Below, one piece after another: positions 8,340 to 14,902 of a stretch of DNA of 17,414 nt (position 1 is the first letter of the stretch; each line of letters opens with the position of its first letter). This stretch comes from DSUN01 sp035527715 (GTDB taxonomy: Bacteria > Planctomycetota > PUPC01 > DSUN01), in assembly GCA_035527715.1 (NCBI GenBank), contig DATKZY010000266.1, positions 1 to 17,414 of the forward strand, given 5' to 3'. Made by a program: the position numbers and the translations under genes. Under the pieces are notes generated by a model. The model made no database searches. It saw nothing but the letters and a program-made list of their open reading frames with translations, and had not been told where the DNA came from.

Positions 8340-8368
8340 ATGCTAGCAACCTCAGTTGGCTGTGTCAA
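8340..8368 (-). promoter_or_regulatory. Possible leftward promoter in the convergent gap
   Basis: On the minus strand a perfect TTGACA (8363-8368) stands 17 bases from TAGCAT (8340-8345). A transcript would start near 8333 and run through the hairpin at 8207-8283, antisense to the 3' end of the toroid gene. No coding frame follows. Confidence 0.3.
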
Positions 8369-8378
8369 GGGGTTTTTG

Positions 8379-8414
8379 GGCAGCCACGCCTGGCGCCGAT
8401 CCGGGGTGGCTGCC
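8379..8414 (-). terminator. Hairpin downstream of uvrC
   Basis: GGCAGCCAC (8379-8387) pairs perfectly with GTGGCTGCC (8406-8414) around an 18-base loop, starting about 29 bases after the uvrC stop. On the uvrC strand it is followed by AAAAACCCC rather than T's, so it is not a canonical intrinsic terminator. Confidence 0.4.
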
Positions 8415-8442
8415 TGCGCGTCGCCGCTCGTGCGCGCCGCCG

Positions 8443-10299
8443 TCATCCTGGCTCTTCGGCCTGTTCCTGTGCGGGGGGCCGCTCGGCGAGGGCGTGGAAG
8501 AAGGCGTGGATGGCGGCCGCTTGCTTCGCCGAGACTCCCTCGACCTTTGCCAACTCGTCCCGTGAGGCGACGCGGATGGCGCGCACGCTGCCGAAGTGGG
8601 CGACGAGGACCTTCTTGCGCGCGGGGCCGATGCCAGGGATACGATCGAGGATCGAGCCCTTGTAGGGCTGGCGCCGCAGCTTGTGGTGGTATGTAATCGC
8701 GAAGCGGTGAGCCTCGTCCCGTATCCGCTCCAGCAGGTGCAGCTCCGGCGCGTCGGGGGCCAGGACGATGGGCTCGGGACGCTCCGGGACGAAGACGCGC
8801 TCCTGGGTGTGCTCGCGGCCTTTGGCCAGGGCGATGAAGTCCACGCCCGCGACGCCGGCGGCCCGCACCGCCGCCCAGGCCACGGCGAGCTGGCCCACGC
8901 CGCCGTCCACGATGATCAGGTCGGGCAGGTCGTGCTCCTGGGTGCCGCGGCGGAGGCGGCGGGTGAGGACTTCGCGCAGCATCGCGTAGTCGTCGGCGCC
9001 GGCGACCGTCTTGATCCGATAGCGGCGGTAGCGGGCCTTGTTGGGTGCCCCGCGGTCAAATGTGACCTGGGAGCCAACCGCCTCGGCCCCCCCGAGGTTC
9101 GAGATGTCGTAGCACTCCATCCGCTGGGGCGGGCGGCGGAGGCCGAGGGCCGCCTGGAGGCGTTCGAGCACGCGGGCGCGGTCGCGCTCGGTGGCGTGTG
9201 CGGCGCGGAAGGCGCTCTGGGCGTTGCGCATGGCCATCTCGACCAGGCGGGCCTTCTCGCCGCGCTGCGGGCGCAGGACCTCCACCTTGCCGCCGCGCCG
9301 CTCCGCGAGCCATTCGGTCAGCGGCCCGCGGTCGGGCGGCTCGACGGGCACCAGGACCTCGGGCGGGATGAAGCGGGTGCGGCCGTAGAACTGCTTGAGA
9401 AACTCCTCGAAGGCGGCGGGGGCGGCGTAGCCTTTGGTGCCGAAGGCGTAGGTCGGCACGTCCTCGAGCTTGCCGCGGCGGACGAGGAGGGCCTGCACCT
9501 GCATCGTCTCGCCCTCGGTGTAGTAGCCGAACACGTCGCGGTCCACGCTCTGGGGGCTGGCGACCACCTGCTTCTCGATGGTGCGCTCGACGGCAGCGAG
9601 TTGGTCGCGGTATCGGGCAGCCATCTCGAACTCGTGGCGCGCCGCCGCCTGGCGCATCTTGTCGCGGAGCCGCTCGGCCAGCTCCTGGCTCCGGCCGCGG
9701 AGGAACATCTCCACCTCGTCGAGCAGCTCCCCATAGGCCGCCGCGTCCACGTAGCCCACGCAAGGCGCCACGCAGCGGCCCAGTTCGTAGTAGAGGCAGG
9801 GCCGCGTGCGGTTGCGGAACACCGCATCCGGGGTCTTCCGAATCGGGAAGATGGCGTTCACGATGCGCAGGGTCTCCCGGGCGGAGGCGGCTGAGGAGTA
9901 GGGGCCGAAGTAGCGCACGCCGTCCTCGGGCGTGTAGCGCCGCACCAGCTCCAGCCGCGGGAAGGGCTGACGCCGGTCCAGCTTGATGCTCAGAAACGTC
10001 TTGTCGTCCTTCAGATTGATGTTGAAGCGCGGCTTGAACTGCTTGATCAGGTTGTTCTCGAGGATGAGGGCCTCTTTCTCTGTGGCCACGAGCACCCAGT
10101 CCAGGTCGGCCACCCTGGGCACCAGGTGCTCGACGAACACTCGCTCATCACTCGATGCCTGGAAGTAGGAGCGGACTCGTGCGCGCAGGTTCACCGCCTT
10201 GCCGACGTAGATCACCTTGTTGTGGCGGTCCTTCATCAGGTACACGCCGCAGGCGGCGGGCAGGGCGGCCAGCTTCTCTTGGAGTTTGTCAGGAATCAT
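8443..10299 (-). CDS. uvrC: UvrABC system protein C (excinuclease subunit)
   Basis: UvrC makes both incisions flanking a DNA lesion in nucleotide excision repair. From ATG 10299 it is 618 residues, the normal length. The domains are in the standard order. The GIY-YIG nuclease comes first (GVYLMKD through VIYVGKAVNLRARVRSYF, about 17-45). A cysteine cluster PCLYYELGRCVAPC follows, matching the family's Fe-S ligands. The UVR motif (about 210-245) binds UvrB. The RNase H-like second nuclease (MECYDISNLGG near 393, LIIVDGGVGQL near 461) and C-terminal helix-hairpin-helix motifs (IPGIGPARKKVL, VEGVSAKQAAAI) complete it. The frame extends to 10350, but the extra 17 codons translate the short repeat at 10319-10344, so the MIPDKLQEKL start is preferred although its ribosome-binding site is weak. 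Four in-frame codons (RNAQSAFR near 370) resemble the same repeat family. Confidence 0.97.
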   Translation of the reverse strand: MIPDKLQEKLAALPAACGVYLMKDRHNKVIYVGKAVNLRARVRSYFQASSDERVFVEHLVPRVADLDWVLVATEKEALILENNLIKQFKPRFNINLKDDKTFLSIKLDRRQPFPRLELVRRYTPEDGVRYFGPYSSAASARETLRIVNAIFPIRKTPDAVFRNRTRPCLYYELGRCVAPCVGYVDAAAYGELLDEVEMFLRGRSQELAERLRDKMRQAAARHEFEMAARYRDQLAAVERTIEKQVVASPQSVDRDVFGYYTEGETMQVQALLVRRGKLEDVPTYAFGTKGYAAPAAFEEFLKQFYGRTRFIPPEVLVPVEPPDRGPLTEWLAERRGGKVEVLRPQRGEKARLVEMAMRNAQSAFRAAHATERDRARVLERLQAALGLRRPPQRMECYDISNLGGAEAVGSQVTFDRGAPNKARYRRYRIKTVAGADDYAMLREVLTRRLRRGTQEHDLPDLIIVDGGVGQLAVAWAAVRAAGVAGVDFIALAKGREHTQERVFVPERPEPIVLAPDAPELHLLERIRDEAHRFAITYHHKLRRQPYKGSILDRIPGIGPARKKVLVAHFGSVRAIRVASRDELAKVEGVSAKQAAAIHAFFHALAERPPAQEQAEEPG

Positions 10300-10318
10300 A
10301 GGCGGTTGCCTGCGGAGA

Positions 10319-10344
10319 CAATCCGTAATGCGTAATCCGTAACC
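10319..10344 (-). repeat. Short dispersed ATTACGG-type repeat before uvrC
   Basis: On the minus strand this reads as tandem variants of TTACGGATTACGCATTACGG. It lies 20 bases upstream of the uvrC ATG and is the mirror image of the copy before the MFS gene (10458-10491). Confidence 0.65.
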
Positions 10345-10358
10345 AGGCACGACGCAGC

Positions 10359-10387
10359 TTGCTGGCGAGCTGAAAGGCTGCTATGAT
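10359..10387 (+). promoter_or_regulatory. Promoter of the MFS gene
   Basis: TTGCTG (10359-10364), a 17-base spacer and TATGAT (10382-10387) point toward the MFS gene, about 100 bases upstream of its likely start. Confidence 0.5.
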
Positions 10388-10408
10388 TGCCCGGCCAGTG
10401 CATCGCCC

Positions 10409-10438
10409 ATTATAGTGCAGAGGAGGCCCCCGTTTCCA
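10409..10438 (-). promoter_or_regulatory. Promoter of uvrC
   Basis: On the minus strand a perfect TATAAT (10409-10414) is preceded by TGGAAA (10433-10438) with an 18-base spacer. It faces the MFS promoter, so the uvrC transcript would run across the MFS promoter and the two may interfere. Confidence 0.5.
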
Positions 10439-10452
10439 CCGCGTGCCTCCTC
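10420..10452 (+). promoter_or_regulatory. Leader hairpin with a buried Shine-Dalgarno sequence
   Basis: GAGGAGGC (10420-10427) pairs perfectly with GCCTCCTC (10445-10452). The left arm is the only strong Shine-Dalgarno-like sequence upstream of the MFS gene and would be masked in this fold. Confidence 0.35.
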
Positions 10453-10457
10453 GTTCT

Positions 10458-10491
10458 TGTTACGGATTACGAATTACGGATTACGGATTCC
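10458..10491 (+). repeat. Short dispersed ATTACGG-type repeat before the MFS gene
   Basis: Four tandem variants of the 7-8 base unit ATTACGG(A) run directly into the likely start codon at 10493, where a ribosome-binding site would be expected. The copy before uvrC is in the opposite orientation. Confidence 0.65.
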
Positions 10492-10492
10492 G

Positions 10493-11695
10493 ATGCCCAC
10501 TTCCCTTCCACCTCACCATCGCGGCCGGTCCCACACGCTGCTGATGGTGCTCGCCCACGCGATGAGCGATTTCTATGCGACCAGCTTCACGCCGCTGGTG
10601 GCGACGTTTCGGTCGCTCCTGGGCCTGAGCCTGACGGGGGTGTCGGTGATCGGGGCGCTGCTGGGCATCTTCGGCTCGATGATGCAGCCGTTGATGGGCC
10701 TCTGGAGCGATCGGGCACACCGCGGGACGATGGCCGCGGTGGGCGTGGCCGTGTCGGCCGTGTTCTTCGGCCTCATCGGCTTTGCCCCGAACGTCGTGGT
10801 GCTCACGCTCCTCCTGGTCGCTGGGGCGCTGGGCGTCGCGGCGTTCCATCCGAGCGGCGCGGTGCTCGTGGTGCGCGACGAGTCGCGGCGCCACGCGGCG
10901 ATGGGCCTGTACATGACGGGCGGCAGCCTGGGCCTGGCCCTGGCGCCCTGGGTGACGACGCGCATCGTTGGGCGTATGGGGCTGCCGTGGCTCTGGCTCA
11001 TCGCGTTGCCCGGCATCGGGCTGGCGCTATGGGTGTATGGCGCGACGCGGCACGAGCCGCCCGCCAGGGCCACGGGCCGGGCGTTCAACTGGCGGGCGCT
11101 CCTGGCCCCTGGCACGGGCGCCGCCTGGGCGCTGTTCGGCATCGCCATCGTCCGCTCGGTCGCCGTCACGTCCTTTGCCTACTTCGCCTCCGTGCTCGGC
11201 GAGGCTCGGGGCTGGCGGCTGGAGGAGACGGGGGCCGTGCTCTCCTGGTTCCTGGGCCTCGGCGTGGCAGGGAGCCTGCTGGGCGGGCACCTGGCCGGCC
11301 GCATGGACCGGCGGGTGCTGATCGCGGCGTCGTGCGTGCTGGCCGCGCCGTGCTTCTTCGTGTTCGCGGCGACGCGGGGCGGGCTGTCGGTCCCCGCGTT
11401 CGCGGCGGCTGGGTTCTTCTTCTCCCTGGCTACCCCGGTCAACGTGTCGCTGGCTCAGGAGTTGTACCCTCGGAGCGCGAGCGCGATGAGCGGGGTGATG
11501 ATGGGCATGGCATGGGGAATTGCCAGCCTGCTGTTGATCGTGGTCGGCGGAGCGGCGGAGCGGGTCGGCGTCGAGCGCGCCCTCCAGGTCGCCGCGGTGT
11601 CGAGCGCGTTCGCCGCGGCGTTCGTGGTGTTCCTGCCGGGCAGAGGGGTCAGGGCTCGGGCTGGGGTTGGGTCGCCTCGAGCTGCTCCTCGTTGA
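10493..11695 (+). CDS. MFS transporter, fosmidomycin-resistance (Fsr)-like
   Basis: This 400-residue inner-membrane protein has about twelve hydrophobic segments in two halves joined by a basic loop (ATRHEPPARATGRAF), the standard major facilitator layout. HAMSDFYATSFTPL near the N-terminus, GIFGSMMQPLMGLWSDR as the loop 2-3 motif, and AAFHPSGAVLV are typical of the fosmidomycin-resistance/sugar-efflux branch, so drug or small-molecule efflux is likely. The substrate cannot be told. The frame is open back to a GTG at 10415, but those codons translate the short repeat, so MPTSLPPHH at 10493 is preferred despite no obvious ribosome-binding site. The last 47 bases overlap the 3' end of the opposite-strand gene at 11649; the Arg/Ala-rich tail after VFLPGRG may be a recent extension. 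Confidence 0.85.
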   Translation: MPTSLPPHHRGRSHTLLMVLAHAMSDFYATSFTPLVATFRSLLGLSLTGVSVIGALLGIFGSMMQPLMGLWSDRAHRGTMAAVGVAVSAVFFGLIGFAPNVVVLTLLLVAGALGVAAFHPSGAVLVVRDESRRHAAMGLYMTGGSLGLALAPWVTTRIVGRMGLPWLWLIALPGIGLALWVYGATRHEPPARATGRAFNWRALLAPGTGAAWALFGIAIVRSVAVTSFAYFASVLGEARGWRLEETGAVLSWFLGLGVAGSLLGGHLAGRMDRRVLIAASCVLAAPCFFVFAATRGGLSVPAFAAAGFFFSLATPVNVSLAQELYPRSASAMSGVMMGMAWGIASLLLIVVGGAAERVGVERALQVAAVSSAFAAAFVVFLPGRGVRARAGVGSPRAAPR

Positions 11696-12284
11696 AGAGC
11701 TCGGGCTGGCGGATGATGCTCATGTCCACAAGCTGTCGGATGACGCGGCGGGTGAGGGCGCGGCTGTCGGTGTAGAAGCCCACGTAGCGGGGGTGCTTCC
11801 CCTCGGGGGGAAGCTCCTCGGCCAGCAGGGTCATGTGGATGTCGCGGCTGATGTTGATCGTCACCCAGTTGTTGCCGAGCTTCTGGATGCCGTCGGTGAT
11901 GAGGTGCACGTTTGGCGCCCACCGCTCGACCTTCACGTCGGGCACGCCGATGACGTAGATGTTGCGTGCCACGGCGGCGAGGTTGTGATAGTGGTCGAGG
12001 TGCGGCTCCAGCAGGCTCAGGCGGCGGAAGACCGAGTAGAGGGTGCAGCGCCCAGGGTCGGCGAAGCACGCGTTCTCGATGCACCGGCTCATGAAGGTCA
12101 GCGTCGCCTCCGAGCTGGTGAAGTGGTACTCGCCGCTCAACAGGTCGCCATCGAGCCGCCCGAACAGCGGCGCGGGGTCGCGATTGTCGCGCAGCTTCTG
12201 AATGTCGGTGATCAGATCGTGGAACGGACTGATTGGCTCGGACACGCGCCGGCACTCCTTCACAAGTGTCGCAAAGTCTAGCAT
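11649..12284 (-). CDS. DICT-like sensory-domain protein (tentative)
   Basis: This is a 211-residue soluble protein with no membrane segment. The middle and C-terminal part (about 80-190) has the spacing I associate with the DICT domain. That domain is a sensory module near diguanylate cyclases and two-component proteins. Matching stretches are YSVFRRLSLLEPHLDHYHNLA, then ARNIYVIGVPD, NVHLI, NNWVTINISRDIHMTLLAEEL and HPRYVGFYTDSRALTRRVIRQL. No catalytic output domain is attached, so it would act as a stand-alone sensor. The recognition is by eye and uncertain. AGGGA lies about 11 bases before ATG 12284. The stop codon of a small acidic ORF overlaps this start (ATGCTAG), suggesting translational coupling if that ORF is real. 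A 62-bp tandem repeat occupies the region where its promoter should be. Confidence 0.55.
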   Translation of the reverse strand: MLDFATLVKECRRVSEPISPFHDLITDIQKLRDNRDPAPLFGRLDGDLLSGEYHFTSSEATLTFMSRCIENACFADPGRCTLYSVFRRLSLLEPHLDHYHNLAAVARNIYVIGVPDVKVERWAPNVHLITDGIQKLGNNWVTINISRDIHMTLLAEELPPEGKHPRYVGFYTDSRALTRRVIRQLVDMSIIRQPELFNEEQLEATQPQPEP

Positions 12285-12424
12285 TTGGGCTTTTCCCTGT
12301 CAAGGTTGCCCAAACCGTCGTCGTTGTCGTCGTCGTCCTCGTCGTCGAGCCGTTCGGGATCGCCATTTGGCCATTCTCGGCCTTCCGACTCAGAGTCGTA
12401 CGGCTTTCTCGATTTCCGGCGCAC
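12278..12424 (-). CDS. Possible small acidic protein coupled to the DICT-like gene
   Basis: From GTG 12424 a 48-codon frame encodes a basic start (RRKSRKPYDSESEGREW) and then an Asp-rich stretch (LDDEDDDDNDDGL), ending at a TAG that overlaps the ATG of the gene at 12284. There is no clear ribosome-binding site. Part of it is made from the 62-bp tandem repeat and part from a GAC-rich low-complexity run, so it may be untranslated repeat DNA. No family recognised. Confidence 0.25.
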   Translation of the reverse strand: MRRKSRKPYDSESEGREWPNGDPERLDDEDDDDNDDGLGNLDREKPKC

Positions 12425-12554
12425 CCGTCTGGCGATTCTCGCCCTTCCGGCTCAGAGTCATACAGTGTTCTCGAGTCTCAGACTCGAGAATCGGCGATTC
12501 TCGGCCTTCCGGCTCAGAGTCGCACAGACTCGCCAGAGTCGACCGCTTTTCCGC
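12369..12554. repeat. Three tandem 62-bp repeats
   Basis: Units start at 12369, 12431 and 12493, exactly 62 bases apart. About 35 bases are conserved (beginning GGCGATTCTCGGCCTTCCGG, then CTCAGAGTC and ACAG) with a few mismatches per copy. The remaining 27 bases differ completely. On the minus strand the conserved part reads DSEPEGRE, but the 62-base period breaks the frame. Confidence 0.85.
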
Positions 12555-12561
12555 GCCCTGG

Positions 12562-12596
12562 GGTCAGGTCTCAACTTACAACTTAAGGCAATGCGA
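12562..12596. repeat. Fragment resembling a REP-transposase-associated repeat
   Basis: GGGGTCAGGTCTCAACTTAC, followed by AACTTAAGGCAATG, resembles sequences I recall beside IS200-like REP-associated transposases (GAGACCTGACCCC on the other strand). No transposase is in the window. Confidence 0.3.
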
Positions 12597-12641
12597 CCAC
12601 CGCCCATTGTGGCTGCTTCCGGGTCGCACCACAATGCGTTC

Positions 12642-12668
12642 CAACTCGTCCAAGTCGTCCAAGTCGGC
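12642..12668. repeat. Three tandem 9-bp units
   Basis: CAACTCGTC, CAAGTCGTC and CAAGTCGGC follow each other without gaps, differing at two positions. Confidence 0.6.
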
Positions 12669-12710
12669 AGGTTCATGGGGGAGGTCTCGTGAGCCCCACG
12701 TGGCCGCACT

Positions 12711-12765
12711 TGTGGGCGGCGTGTCCCCACGCCGCGAATCGCGGGATGGAGACATCCCGCCCACA
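12711..12765. repeat. Cruciform or three-way-junction repeat
   Basis: TGTGGGCGG and CCCGCCCACA close a 55-base unit that contains two further perfect hairpins: GGCGTG/CACGCC and CGGGATG/CATCCCG. The fold is cloverleaf-like but has no tRNA features. Confidence 0.6.
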
Positions 12766-12840
12766 GTCCTGGCACCCACTGCCCCTGGGCGTTCGCGTGG
12801 CACCCTTTGACCGCAGGAGATCACCCGTAGCCGCCGCCAC

Positions 12841-13093
12841 GGGTGCGAGCCGGAATTGTAGGTAGAGCGGTTCTCTCTGGAGCCTGAAAGGCTCGCATAG
12901 GATAGCCCAGGGCAATGCCCTGGGAACGAGGCCAACCCCAAGCCATAGCCCTGAAAGGGCGGCATAGCCACGCTCTATCTCGCCCTTTCAGGGCTTGCGT
13001 GATGGGGGCCCCTGGACCCAGGGCGTTGCCCTGGGCTATCCTATCACGCCCCGTTGGGGCTGCGGAATCCACCTGCAATTCCGGTTCACACCC
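12841..13093. repeat. 253-bp MITE-like palindromic element (copy A)
   Basis: The ends are inverted repeats of about 26 bases with five mismatches (GGGTGCGAGCCGGAATTG on the left). Inside, 12881-13061 is a symmetrical array of five hairpins. Small outer stems (AGCC/GGCT and GCCCC/GGGGC) flank two 19-base palindromes (CCCAGGGCAATGCCCTGGG at 12906-12924 and a variant at 13017-13035). A central perfect 15-bp stem (12947-12961 with 12981-12995) completes it. The core matches copy B. No coding capacity is evident. Confidence 0.8.
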
Positions 13094-13109
13094 CGCCGCC
13101 ACTTTCCGC

Positions 13110-13137
13110 TTGCTTTCCAGCCCAGCCCGGCTATATT
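13110..13137 (+). promoter_or_regulatory. Promoter of the antitoxin-like gene
   Basis: TTGCTT (13110-13115), a 16-base spacer and TATATT (13132-13137) lie just past the end of repeat A and 19 bases before the start at 13157. Confidence 0.5.
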
Positions 13138-13156
13138 GCTGGCAGGAGGAGACGAT

Positions 13157-13433
13157 ATGAAGAAGAATAGCCAGCACAACGGCGCCGACGCCGACCGCGA
13201 CACGATGCGGCCGGAGTACGACTTCAGCAAGGCCGTGCGTGGGGTCACTGCTGCCCGATACGCCCAGGGGGGCCAACATCGTCGTCATTGACCCCGAGGT
13301 CCTCGACGTGTTCCCCGACAGCGCTGCCGTCAACGCCACCCTCAACGCCCTGGCCCCTGTTTTCCGACAGCAGCGGCGGCCCAGGCGCCGAGCCATGCGG
13401 CCCCCGGCACACAGGTCGAAGGCGAAGGCGTGA
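13157..13433 (+). pseudogene. Frameshifted MRPEYDF-family antitoxin-like gene
   Basis: ATG 13157 has a perfect AGGAGG seven bases upstream and a promoter at 13110-13137. The first frame gives MRPEYDFSKAVRG and RYAQG and then fails after a run of six G's (13267-13272). Removing one G joins it to the downstream frame, GANIVVIDPEVLDVFPDSA and AVNATLNAL, making a continuous 91-residue protein. The joined product matches a small conserved family I recall from cyanobacteria and planctomycetes, often beside toxin genes and thought to be antitoxin-like. No toxin partner is visible nearby. The break may be a true mutation, slippage or a sequencing error. Confidence 0.65.
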
Positions 13434-13678
13434 GTCGCCAGCGGCCATCACCGGCGGCGACACCACCCCACGGTATGCCTGTCACACCGTGCGATGGAGC
13501 GGCCGGTTTCGAGCATCGTGGGCCGGTCTGTTGGCCATGGGGTGTTCGCCTCTGGCCCCCGCCTCGCCGGCCCCGGACGGAGGGGATGACATGTCGCGCC
13601 ATAACAACTGCCACAGCCGCCACTTGCATGTCAGCGGTTTGACAGGCACCGCTGTGGTGCTACGCCTTCACCGCGCGG
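13434..13678. other. Gap with no recognised gene
   Basis: Short frames here look like chance. The only features noted are the small palindrome CACCGCTGTGGTG near 13648 and, from about 13650, sequence weakly similar to the outer flank of the right-hand inverted repeat. Confidence 0.5.
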
Positions 13679-13731
13679 CTCTCTCATCCGCTGCTCCCTG
13701 CCAGTTGACTGGCGCTCTCCGAGGACTCGAA
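13679..13731 (-). repeat. 53-bp inverted repeat, left copy
   Basis: This is identical over 53 bases to the reverse complement of 15196-15248. It starts 29 bases beyond the stop codon of the TIR-like gene. Similarity continues outward for about 28 bases at roughly 80 percent and stops sharply on the inner side. It contains the near-palindrome GCCAGTTGACTGGC. Translated outward it reads RMREPRGEGVA. Confidence 0.95.
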
Positions 13732-13759
13732 CTGCGTCCTGTCAGGCCAAGCGTTCCGG

Positions 13760-14902
13760 CTACCCCGGTTCGTATAGGAGCACATAGCTGTGACTGTTGA
13801 GCGGCCGCGGCAGCTTCAGGGACAGTACGCGTTCTGAGGCATCGGCGGCCTCGGCGAGTCCCAGGTGATTGGCCAAGCTGCACCGGTCCGTTTCCACATC
13901 ATTAACTTGGCGAGTGCCATGGAGTAGTGCAATTGCACGATACGACAGGACCTGGACTTTTCTTGGGAAGTGAAATGCGAGCTCGAGGCTGTCCAGTTCG
14001 GCATGCACATCAAACACGTAACCGTAGTACAAGCGATGCGCTACCTTGTACACGTCAGGAAATCCAGGCTGTCGCGCACGCTCGGCTAACTCGGCTTGCG
14101 TCAGCGGGTAGTAGTTTCGCAAGTCGAAGGATCGTCGATATCCCAGCTTTTCTCCCGGCATCAACGGCGGGTCAACATTCACAAAGTACCAGAGCTCTCG
14201 GGCAGTTCTCTCAGCTAGCTGGAGTGACACCCGGTGAGTGTCACCACCTAAGGTCGCCTCAATTTCGTAGGCATCTTCACTGACGAGCTCTATCCGCGCC
14301 CCTTCGGTATGATCAAAGCCCGTATCAAGCGAGTGGCGAAAGCGGGCAAGTTTGATGCGGGGAATGATCTCATGATATTGCTCCCGGCACAACATGCCCG
14401 TTCGCGAGATGCGATTGCGGAGAACGACGTTTGTGTACAGGAAAGGTTGTGTGCCTTGTGGGAGGTCGATCCTGCGCTTGAGATCAAGAAGGTGCTTCAC
14501 GACGTGGTGGGCATTTGTCAGGAAGCTTGAGGCATCCCAGAAATCGAATCGCGCGGCTGTCTGTGACTCTCGGAATGCTTCGGGTACACGGGTGCCCGTG
14601 TGAACGATGAGAGCGACCGGCTTCTCTCTCCCTGCGGCATACACGCTCTCTTGTTCCGGGCATGGCGCCGGTTCTAGGTCGCCTTGCGCAGAATGATCAG
14701 AAGGCGGCGGGGACTTCGGTCCCAGCAGCGCCACAACACCGTCAGCGGATTCTATCCGCTGTATGAAGCTCGCGAAGGGTGGGCGCTCGATGTCGGGGCC
14801 GTCAAATACGTCCACCTTGAACTCAAGTGTCTGCAGGAGCTTCCGTAATGGCTCAAGCAAATGGCCGTAAGAGCTGCTATAGCACAAGAACACCTGTGTC
14901 AT
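13760..14902 (-). CDS. TIR-like domain protein with beta-rich C-terminal domain; candidate defence effector
   Basis: The protein has 380 residues and is soluble. Residues 1-145 look like a TIR-like fold: strand one QVFLCYSS, then LRKLLQTLEFKVDVFDG, then SADGVVALLGP, and PEQESVYAAGREKPVALIV followed by GTRVPEAF. The glutamates near 83-85 sit where the catalytic Glu of NAD-cleaving TIR domains, or the E of the related WxxxE motif, is expected. A linker follows, then a beta-rich domain (about 190-380; WYFVNVDPPLMPGEKLGYRR, then SFDLRNYYPLT, and a HSYVLLYEP end) of no family I can name, possibly a ligand or damage sensor. ATG 14902 follows a stop codon six codons upstream, with AAGGG about 10 bases before it. 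Base composition is visibly less GC-rich than the neighbours, suggesting transfer. A strong promoter lies at 15150-15178. The defence role is inference. Confidence 0.72.
   Translation of the reverse strand: MTQVFLCYSSSYGHLLEPLRKLLQTLEFKVDVFDGPDIERPPFASFIQRIESADGVVALLGPKSPPPSDHSAQGDLEPAPCPEQESVYAAGREKPVALIVHTGTRVPEAFRESQTAARFDFWDASSFLTNAHHVVKHLLDLKRRIDLPQGTQPFLYTNVVLRNRISRTGMLCREQYHEIIPRIKLARFRHSLDTGFDHTEGARIELVSEDAYEIEATLGGDTHRVSLQLAERTARELWYFVNVDPPLMPGEKLGYRRSFDLRNYYPLTQAELAERARQPGFPDVYKVAHRLYYGYVFDVHAELDSLELAFHFPRKVQVLSYRAIALLHGTRQVNDVETDRCSLANHLGLAEAADASERVLSLKLPRPLNSHSYVLLYEPG

Noticed and set aside
10300..10350. Longer uvrC N-terminus starting at 10350
   Set aside because: The additional 17 codons are a translation of the dispersed repeat and precede the normal UvrC start.
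12369..12554. CRISPR-like array (35-base repeat, 27-base spacer)
   Set aside because: Only three units, repeats differ at several positions, and there is no cas gene or leader. Treated as a tandem repeat instead.
12901..13061. Small open frames through the palindromic elements (for example ALKGRHSHAL-type peptides)
   Set aside because: They are translations of repeat DNA, readable on both strands because of the symmetry, with no independent sign of coding.
13700..13765. tRNA-like stretch on the minus strand (GCAGTTCGAGTCCTCGGAG near a TIR gene end)
   Set aside because: It has a T-loop-like TTCGAGTCC but the T-stem does not pair properly and no acceptor or anticodon arm can be built. The second copy has even less.
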